From NCBI GenBank assembly GCA_027604005.1, contig JADGJT010000507.1:1-14176 (forward strand): a stretch of DNA of 14,176 nt, written 5' to 3'. The position numbers and the translations under genes were made by a program. This stretch comes from Dinochytrium kinnereticum (Eukaryota > Chytridiomycota > Chytridiomycetes > Chytridiales > Chytridiaceae). Below are positions 8,234 through 14,176 of this stretch, one piece after another (the stretch's first letter is position 1; each line of letters begins with the position of its first letter). The notes beneath the pieces were generated by a model. The model ran no database searches. It was not told the DNA's origin and worked only from the letters and a program-made list of their open reading frames with translations.

Positions 8234-9213
8234 TCACAATGCATACCCTACTAGCAGTTCCTCGTATAGATCAGTGTCCTCCTGGTTGTCTATTTGCCAG
8301 GCTGCCATTGACCTTCCCACACCCTTCAAGCTCCCCTGGTGTCGAGGTCCTCCCCTCTTCTTATTTCTGCAGTCCGCTTCCTGATGGCCTCAGAATCCAC
8401 AGTAATTGCACCCAGCGCCTCCGTGGCTGTCCAGACATTCCTTTGCCAAATGACCAAGCTGTCCACACTTGTGACACGCCCCATGCCTCGTCATCAGCGC
8501 CTTCTCCTCGTTGCGAGTATCATCGTTTTCGCCTCTGATACGTGTAATGACCAGTTCGGACCTGATTTTATCGATGACCTTCTCCATCTTGTAGTCAGCA
8601 TCCGCCCAATCCATGCACAGCATCCGCACCAGATCCATCGAAGAAGGTAAGCTCATGAGCAAATAGTCCACCTGCTCCGACTCCTCCACCGGCTTCCCTA
8701 GTTGCCCCAACTCTGCAATGGCGTTCTGCAGGACATCAACATGTTTCAGGATGTCCTCCCCCTCCCCCATAGTCTTCGTCAGAACCCTCCTCAAACCGAC
8801 CCTTCTAGCCTTGCTGGTGTCCAGATACTTGATGTCCAGAATCGACCATGCTTTCCAGGCCGTAGCAGCGTCCGCGATGTCGTTCTCCCGTTGCTGGTCG
8901 CAGTAAGTGAAGATCCCTTCTAGCGCCTTTCCATCTTTTACCTCCCATTTGGCAGGGAGCGGTGACGGGACCGTGATGTATGCAGGCTTCATGACCTCGT
9001 CCCAGACTCCGAGTGCTCTTAAGCGTTGCTGCATGCGGACCTTCCAGCCTCGGTGGTTGACACCATTGTGCTTCTCCATTTGATTGGGGATTCCGCTAGA
9101 ATTCATGCCGGCTTGCCATCGCCAAGTGATGGTGTGCTCTTGAGGATAGCCGCAAAGGGGTCAGACCCAAGTCCAAAGGTGGGTACTGAAGTAGCAGAGG
9201 AGGAGCCAGCCAT
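8234..9213 (-). pseudogene. gag: Copia-type Gag (retrotransposon capsid), frameshifted and interrupted
   Basis: Gag of the UBN2/Ty1-copia family. It binds element RNA and forms particles. The probable start is the ATG at 9213 (ACAATGGCT). Its frame stops after 36 codons, and the homologous reading continues in another frame through 9106-8390, with the GWKVRMQQRL capsid motif, an RRVLTKTMGEGE helix and zinc knuckle 1 (CHKCGQLGHLAKEC, CX2CX4HX4C). A second knuckle (CNYCGF, then GHQEADC) is broken by a TGA at 8392-8390 inside the motif. Beyond it the frame stays open to a stop at 8236-8234 with a basic stretch and an acidic end. Two lesions therefore show decay. No pol follows; the purine tract begins about 33 bp beyond the end of the frame. 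The gene is antisense to nothing else of note. Confidence 0.85.
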
Positions 9214-9299
9214 TGTCTTAGAAGAAGAAGGCAAGAAGAACGCGAGATTAGAAAGGTAAGTCCGATTAAGCTTCAAAGAATCATAGGAATCTGAAAAGT

Positions 9300-9322
9300 G
9301 AAGCGCAACCCGGGCTTATAAC
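9300..9322 (-). other. Primer-binding site like an initiator-tRNA half-molecule
   Basis: Directly after the LTR-like AACA end, the minus strand reads GTTATAAGCCC, then five bases, then GCGCTTC. Eukaryotic initiator tRNA-Met has GAAGCG...GGGCUCAUAAC around its D-arm and anticodon loop. The complement of that is GTTATGAGCCC...CGCTTC, so 10 of 11 bases of the first block fit. Copia and Ty5 use such internal tRNA fragments as primers. The match is by eye against remembered tRNA consensus. Confidence 0.45.
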
Positions 9323-9503
9323 TGTTAAAAATGATTATAAAGAACTGCCCCGCGGATGAAGAATAAAGGGGGAAGTTTCAAGAAACCTTTCCTAAGAAGT
9401 TTAGAATAGTAGTGTAAGGTTTTTTTGGTGAGAAGTTAATGTATTTTTTTTTTTCTCTCTAACTTTTCTTAATAACAACAGTGGATCTTTTTATAGACGA
9501 ACA
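9323..9503 (-). repeat. Presumed 5' LTR of the copia-like element
   Basis: The inner edge is set by the AACA end next to the primer-site-like sequence. The outer edge is placed at 9503 by a TGTT start and the AAGAT flank. It has a TATAAAAAG word and long T/A runs. It lacks overall similarity to 8009-8191, sharing only the terminal 20 or so bases loosely. An alternative outer edge is 9480 (TGTTG). Confidence 0.3.
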
Positions 9504-10153
9504 AAGATAAAATAAGGTTCTTTCGAAAATGTTCCAAGAGGATCTTAGAAGGAACAAAAATATTCTTAAAAGAAATGCATAGAATTTGAGGAAAAAATAA
9601 CATAGAGAATGGTTGTAACATGCGAGTGTAGGGAAAATGCCAAAACAAATAACAAACCAAAATTGTCACAGACACAATTGTCTTACAATTCTGTATGACC
9701 CCCACCAACAAATCAATCCAGAACTTAAAAAGATCAACCATCACCGCATCCCGTTCTCCCAATCCCTGTAATACCTAACCTGCAATCCTTCAAGATACTT
9801 TCTTTTCGTCTCTTTTTCTTTCGGTGCTGGTATTCGTTAACCTTCCAACGCTGCGTGTCGCCTCCCCGCTCTCATGGCCAATCCTTCTACTAGCTAGAAA
9901 ATGGATCGGACAGGAGTACGTCAGTATTCTTATAACGTTTCCCAATCCTCCTGCTGGCCTGAAAATGGATTTGACAGGACTAGGTGAAAACTCTTACAGC
10001 TCTGATTTATTATTTGGAGCATGTATGATTACAATTCCACACCTCGCATAAAATAACAACCAAATTGGCTTTACAAACTGAAAGCAGTAACATACAAATG
10101 TCCAAAGGGTTGAGTTTTTTGACAGACAGAGGTTCAAAGGAACAAGGTCTGAG
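9504..10153. other. Spacer between the retroelement and the PLAC8 gene
   Basis: Mostly AT-rich without a supported gene. It contains an imperfect 38-bp direct repeat (9878-9915 and 9942-9979). The last ~100 bp should be the 3' UTR of the minus-strand PLAC8 gene. Frames at 9469-9762 and 9824-10051 have no recognisable features. Confidence 0.5.
9878..9979 (+). repeat. Imperfect direct repeat pair, 64-bp spacing
   Basis: 9878-9915 and 9942-9979 match at about 31 of 38 positions without gaps. The shared cores are CCAATCCT, GAAAATGGAT and GACAGGA. The 64-bp offset is not a multiple of 3, so this is not a protein repeat in one frame. Confidence 0.7.
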
Positions 10154-10610
10154 TTAACGGTGCATGTTGCCAGTCATAGGAGCAGTGCCTTGGGGCTGTT
10201 TGGCATTGGATGGACCAAAGAGCGGAGTTATCATTCCTCTGACCTCCAGCTCGTTTATATCCTATATGTTAGAATTTAGTAAGTCACCGTCAGCGTGGAA
10301 GAACTCGAATTCGATATAAGTGCTGCCTCACCTGCACCAGCGCACAGCATGGACACCAGCCGACGATGCAGTACGAAGTACAATAAGTCTCAGGATTGTC
10401 AAAAAGGAGCTGATTGTGCCTGCGTATGCGTAATATTCCACTACTGGGAACACACCATGCTCCCCAATCGAATTTTCCGTTATGAAATAGCTTGCCCGCG
10501 GTGACGCCCGCGACGTGGCCGATGCAACAGCAGGCTGCAAGAGAGGTGGAGCAGTCATTGAAGCATTCGAAGAGTCCTTGCGAGTATCCGCTAGAATTAG
10601 GTGCAGACAT
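10154..10610 (-). CDS. PLAC8 family Cys-rich protein (2 exons, 128 aa)
   Basis: Exons on the minus strand: 10610-10332 (93 codons) and 10261-10154. The 70-nt intron has a GTGAGG donor, a TTCTAAC branch word and an ATATAG acceptor. Splicing turns the read-through VRQHL into CCALVQ-DINELEVRG, which matches the PLAC8 signature (CALxQexrEl). Near the N-terminus GLFECFNDC (12-20) and AACCCIGHVAG (25-35) match the first Cys-rich PLAC8 block. YCTSYCIVGWCPCCALVQ (76-93) is the second. The middle is short, with one weakly hydrophobic stretch. PLAC8 proteins are small membrane-associated proteins linked in plants and fungi to cell size or metal (Cd, Zn) handling; no specific role can be given here. The short length is normal for the family. 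It is divergent from the palmitoyltransferase gene at 11219. Confidence 0.83.
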
Positions 10611-11218
10611 GATTGATCACTAAAAAAAAAATTGGAATACTGTAGTTGTCACAAAAACAATTGCAATTCGTTGTGCCAAAAAATGTGTGGTCCGGCATTC
10701 TGTCCGGGTCATGTGACTTTTGTGACATTAGGCCAATCCCGTTATTGATACTGAACTGCGGAACTACGCAACTGCGGAACTGCGGAACTACGGAACCGTG
10801 TGGCAATTGTTAAGTTTGGTTTGCGGCCAAGCCGCCTTTACTGCTTTTGGAAATATCCAAAATAATAAATACGTTTAAAATGCAGGAAGAATACACATGG
10901 AAATTCTGGAAAGGGTCGTCGTCACACCTCAGATATTCTTGGAAATATCCCGAAGAAGTAGGATGTTGCAAATAGTGTCATGAAGCATCCTTTGTAATCT
11001 GGAGAAACGAGTGATGAGTATATTCTTGTTCTCCGGGATATTTGAGAAGTGACAAATCGAATAATTGAACACAGTGTTTTTCCTCTCACTCATCCCAAAA
11101 TTTAATAAGGAACTGATTGTTAACATCCAGTGATAGGAGTTGCGACTCGTGGCCTTTGGGTTTTGAATGGAACTTGGGAATATTTCCAACTTCTTGAGGA
11201 TTGGAAATAGATTCACAA
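10611..11218. promoter_or_regulatory. Divergent intergenic region, PLAC8 and DHHC palmitoyltransferase
   Basis: 608 bp between the start codons of two diverging genes, so both promoters lie here. Visible structure: a 48-bp octamer tandem array (10753-10800), a small GCGGC/GCCGC hairpin near 10823-10835, and four GGAAATATCC-like words (10849-10858, 10941-10950, 11035-11043 reverse, 11176-11187 reverse). The 164-aa minus-strand frame at 10929-11423 runs antisense over exon 1 of the next gene and is not supported. Confidence 0.5.
10753..10800 (+). repeat. Six-unit octanucleotide tandem array
   Basis: Six consecutive 8-bp units: GAACTGCG, GAACTACG, CAACTGCG, GAACTGCG, GAACTACG, GAACCGTG. The units alternate between TGCG and TACG forms. 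It lies about 145 bp upstream of the PLAC8 start and 420 bp upstream of the palmitoyltransferase start. Confidence 0.9.
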
Positions 11219-13817
11219 ATGATGGATATGCAAACAGAAGAGTATGAGACCTTTCTGCGAGGGGCCACGGTCCCCGCAACGAGACCCCATGCGTATGCAC
11301 ATTGTACTGACGCCAAGATTCATTCACACTGCGGTCGCAAGTGTGGGGATCACCATCACCATATGGATCATGATGATGGACCACCCATGTTGGAGAACTC
11401 ACAGGGTGAGCCAGAAATTGCATTCGTAAAGTGATCCCTGATTGTTGGCGTACTTTTCTTGCCGCTTATCCATATTGGTTTCCAATTTAAGATCTGGACA
11501 TCTTCGAAGCATCCCAGAAGGGCTTACTGCCTAGGGTGAAGCAGTTGATAGACGTTGGCAATGTCTCGGCCTCGGCCAGGGACAACGAAAACTGTACTGC
11601 CTTGCACTGGGCTGCTCTTGTAAGTGCCTTGCAGACAGCAAAAGATGATATGAACTATTTTTTTTGCTATGATTATGGTTTATTTCAGAATAACCATGTC
11701 GTTATCGCGAGGCTCTTGATCGAACGGGGTGCAGAGGTTGATGCTGTCGGTGGAGACTTAATGGGAACGGCTTTACAATGGGCGTCAAGGTGACGACTGC
11801 ATAACTGCCATGAACTAAAGTCTGACATTTCTTAACATAAATAGAAGCGGGCATGTCCAAATGGCTACTTTTCTTTGCCAGAGGGGAGCAAATCCATTGC
11901 TTAAGGACAACCAAGGCTACAACTCTCTCCATATTGCTGCTCAGGCTGGACAAGCGATGATGATTTTATACTTCGACGCTATGGGTGTTAGTTTGGATTC
12001 GTTAGATAGTATGAAAAGATCGGCTTTGATGTGGACAGCTTATAAAGGGAATTCATTTGAGTCTATGGATGCATTAATCAAGAGGAAGGCTGATTTAGAT
12101 TTAACTGATCCCGCAGGGTACACTGCGTTGTACTGGGCTGTGAGCTATTCCATTCGTTGCTTTAGAGTTGAATTCTGACAATGTACTAACAAAAATCCAG
12201 ATTATATCCAACCATCTCAACTTTGCGAAGAAGCTTATTCAGGCTGGGGCTTCTATTGATGTGAAGGATTCTGAAGGGAAGTCTCCATTTGACTGTGCCA
12301 AGGAGCGAGGTTACGCAAACGGATTTGCAGCTATTGTTCAAGAATGCCGTAAAGGAGAGCCTTCAGGAAAAGTGTTCACCAAGGTACAAACCAAAAATTT
12401 TTTTTCCTTGTTTGTAATTCATATGGCAATAGGATACCACCCACCGCATCATTTACATCGTACCCTACATCGGGCTCCCCTTGGCCATATGGGTTTTTTC
12501 TAATCTTGAATGGTTTATAGCCATTCCTGCTTTTGTGGCTATCTTCTACCTTATCATATCCCAATTTATCGTTGCTTACTTGATGGGGGGCGATTCTGGG
12601 AGCCTCAGCGCGACTCCCCTTCTGACATCCATCCCGCAGGCTTCTATTGTCTACTGCGCTCTCGCTTGGTTATGGGTCCTTCCATGTAAGCAACTTACTT
12701 CGAAACTTGCTGACGATAATAGACACGAGCTTCCTTTTTTTTGAGCATATTGCATTCTGTTCTTTTTTCCTGATAACAGTTTACTCATTTTATCGTGCGC
12801 TTAGCACTGATCCTGGTTATCTCAGCAAAATGCAAAATGAGGACGAAAGAAAAAAGAATGTTTTGCAACTTGCAGAGGAGGGTAAATTAGATACGAGGAA
12901 TTTCTGCGTCACCTGCTCTGTGGGTATTGCATTTTTTTTCTTCATTTTCATACATTTGGATGTCTTTGACCTCTAAGTGGGATTGTTTCGTGCAGATTCG
13001 AAAACCACTTCGGAGCAAGCATTGCAAGATATGTGATCGCTGTGTGGCCAAATTTGACCAGTATGGTGTTATGCTGCTTTTTCGCGTTTGCTTTTGTAAC
13101 GGGGTCGTCTCACATTTTCTTCATATTTAGCCATTGCCCATATACTTATAACTGCGGTAAGCATTTTTACTTCACCGTAGAAGTTATGAGTCGACGCTTA
13201 CAACTTCTGTAGTTGGCGCGTTAAACCATCGCATGTTCCTTTTGTTCACAGTATCGCTGCCTTTGGGCAGCTGGACCTTTCTATACATTGTCAGCTACTG
13301 TAAGCCCTGTCACTTCCTTCAAGTCGGCATTTTAATTTTTAACCTTTCAGACTTCCGCGTCGTCGTCCCTTCTGAAACGGTCCCCTCCCCGTATTGTTTC
13401 CTCGGCAGCTCTCTTTGCACTGATTTTGTTTATGACCCCGCGCTCATGACATTCTCAGTCTGGATTCTGTTCAACAGTATATGGGTTATCTTCTTATTCC
13501 TCTGCCAAAGTTACCAGATCTCAACCAATCTCACCACTAATGAGTTCTCAAACTTCCATCGGTTTGATTACCTGATTAACCCACAGGATAAGTATCTTCC
13601 ACCTCACAGGAGGAGGGTACTGAATCCGTTCGATTTGGGACCCATTGCGAATTTTGCGGATTTCCTATTTGGTGGCAGGATTTTAAAGGATGTCTATTGG
13701 TGAGTACCAGCATCTTTTTGCTTTCTTTATGCTCATCCATTTCGACTTTGTCCGGATAGGTTCAACATTTATGAAGTCCCACGTGCTTTCGAAAAGTTCA
13801 GTCAAGAGATCGTGTGA
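11219..13817 (+). CDS. AKR1: Ankyrin-repeat DHHC protein S-palmitoyltransferase, Akr1/ZDHHC17 type (12 exons, 642 aa)
   Basis: Exons: 11219-11405, 11492-11619, 11689-11789, 11845-12139, 12201-12383, 12433-12685, 12723-12919, 12996-13060, 13131-13156, 13213-13299, 13351-13699, 13760-13817. All introns are GT-AG and phases close exactly. The enzyme transfers palmitate to Cys of membrane proteins in the Golgi or endosomes. Residues 1-62 are His-rich (HHHHMDHDD). About 63-285 are ankyrin repeats (CTALHWAAL, GTALQWASR, YNSLHIAAQAG, RSALMWTAYKG, YTALYWA). Transmembrane segments lie at about 304-322, 325-348, 370-387, 393-411, 486-510 and 542-563. The Cys-rich domain (444 to about 490) holds FCVTCS, HCKICDRC and the catalytic D469-H-H-C472, then PYTYNCVGALNH, where most relatives have CPW. 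TTNE (569-572) is the TTxE motif. The first ATG of an adjacent pair was taken as start. Length is close to ZDHHC17. Confidence 0.95.
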
Positions 13818-13859
13818 TGCTTAGCCAGAAAAACCAATACAGCAACTGAAAATGTGATT

Positions 13860-13879
13860 GCGGCGGCGGCGGCGGCGGC
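13860..13879. repeat. (CGG)n trinucleotide tract
   Basis: A 20-bp run of GCG/CGG triplets, 43 bp beyond the TGA of the palmitoyltransferase, probably in its 3' UTR. Confidence 0.9.
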
Positions 13880-13961
13880 TGCAGGTTGATTTTCATAACA
13901 TCCTTAAAATACATATGGGAACATTCATTAGTGGCTCCCCTACCATACCGGTGAAACTGCC

Positions 13962-13999
13962 CTTGAAAAAATCTTGAAAAAAAGGACTTGAAAAAATGG
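13962..13999 (+). repeat. Short tandem repeat CTTGAAAAAA, three units
   Basis: Units begin at 13962, 13973 and 13987, each CTTG followed by six or seven A, with spacers AT-less or AGGA. It lies immediately before the G-rich tract. Confidence 0.75.
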
Positions 14000-14004
14000 C
14001 TTCA

Positions 14005-14060
14005 GGGGTGGGGGTGGGGAGGGGGAGGGGTTGGGGAAAGTGTGGGGGGTTGGGGGGGGG
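14005..14060 (+). repeat. G-run tract, G-quadruplex candidate
   Basis: Eight runs of four or more G occur within 56 bp (starting at 14005, 14010, 14016, 14021, 14027, 14033, 14044 and 14052; the last is nine G). Most loops are 1-2 nt, with one of 7 nt. This far exceeds the usual four-run rule for G-quadruplex formation on the + strand. Confidence 0.85.
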
Positions 14061-14176
14061 TGTTATATTCTCAAACGAGTGATGTCTCTGGAGCTATTGT
14101 GTCGCGAGATGGCTAAGGAGAGTCACGTGAGAGAAGAAGGCTGAGGTAGGAGGCTGGAAGAGAGATAGCTCATTCA
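14061..14176. other. Window end, no gene recognised
   Basis: Purine-rich sequence with a CACGTG palindrome (E-box) at about 14124-14129. No supported reading frame or splice pattern is visible, so it may be upstream sequence of a gene beyond the window. Confidence 0.4.

Larger units (their letters stand above)
8009..9503 (-). mobile_element. Decayed Ty1/copia-type retroelement, gag only
   Basis: Read on the minus strand the order is: possible 5' LTR (9503-9323, TGTT...AACA, with TATAAAAAG near its start), a primer-site-like stretch (9322-9300), a broken gag (9213-8234), a purine tract ATGAGGGGAG (8201-8192) and a 3' LTR-like segment (8191-8009, TGTTAG...CAACA, with GATAAAAGGG and AATAAAG). 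Both presumed LTRs are about the same length (181 and 183 bp), and AAGAT flanks both outer edges (8004-8008 and 9504-9508), as a target duplication would. No protease, integrase or reverse transcriptase is present. Against a simple element, the two LTR-like segments are not similar apart from their ends. The gag and the tract/LTR junction are well supported; the right boundary is tentative. Confidence 0.6.

Noticed and set aside
9323..9480. Alternative 158-bp LTR ending at AACAACA (9480)
   Set aside because: It would leave the TATAAAAAG word outside the LTR and lacks the AAGAT flank. It is kept only as an alternative boundary.
10290..10331. Unspliced PLAC8 C-terminus (VRQHLYRIRVLPR)
   Set aside because: The GTGAGG donor and TTCTAAC/ATATAG acceptor restore the family motif CALVQ-DINELEVRG, so the read-through is intronic.
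9085..10600. Shared 12-mer TCCGCTAGAATT in gag (about 9091) and PLAC8 (about 10588)
   Set aside because: No similarity extends beyond the 12 bases, so it is most likely chance.
10929..11423. 164-codon minus-strand frame
   Set aside because: It runs antisense across exon 1 of the palmitoyltransferase and its promoter, with no motif or codon evidence.
1..14176. CRISPR arrays, bacterial operons, tRNA or rRNA genes
   Set aside because: None was seen. Multiple spliceosomal introns mark the DNA as eukaryotic, and the only tRNA-like match is the retroelement primer site.

Overview
The window looks like nuclear DNA of a filamentous fungus, possibly an early-diverging one. The reasons are short GT-AG introns (37 to 105 nt) with CTAAC, CTGAC or TTAAC branch-type words, a fungal-style Akr1 palmitoyltransferase, a small PLAC8 protein, C2H2 regulator architecture, a Ty1/copia gag relic and AT-rich spacers. 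The species cannot be fixed from the sequence. All gene models below were spliced by hand from frame, splice signals and family or paralogue alignment, with no transcript evidence.

Layout. (1) 243-1515 (+): a four-exon metacaspase-like cysteine peptidase (copy A, 339 aa). (2) 2015-4496 (+): a two-exon, 809-aa protein with two C-terminal C2H2 zinc fingers, probably a transcription factor. (3) 4497-5948: a gene-free AT-rich spacer carrying a cluster of short GC-rich perfect hairpins. (4) 5949-7222 (-): a second metacaspase (copy B, 343 aa). Its first three exons have exactly the same lengths as in copy A (58, 443, 148 nt), and it ends in a very acidic Glu tail. (5) 7223-8008: its promoter and a T-rich spacer with a 28-bp direct repeat. 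(6) About 8009-9503 (-): a decayed copia-type retroelement with gag only, flanked by a polypurine tract and an initiator-tRNA-like primer site. (7) 10154-10610 (-): a PLAC8 protein (128 aa). (8) 10611-11218: the divergent intergenic region, with an octamer tandem array and recurring GGAAATATCC words. (9) 11219-13817 (+): a 12-exon, 642-aa ankyrin-repeat DHHC palmitoyltransferase of the Akr1/ZDHHC17 type. (10) 13818-14176: simple repeats, including a strong G-quadruplex-type tract.

How the parts may relate. The two metacaspases are an inverted (tail-to-tail) paralogue pair enclosing the zinc-finger gene and the hairpin-rich spacer. No sequence evidence shows that the zinc-finger protein controls them. 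PLAC8 and the palmitoyltransferase share one 608-bp intergenic region and could be co-regulated. The most unusual items are the Cys-punctuated acidic tail on one metacaspase, the adjoining GC hairpins that resemble mitochondrial double-hairpin elements, and the gag-only retroelement whose two presumed LTRs do not match.
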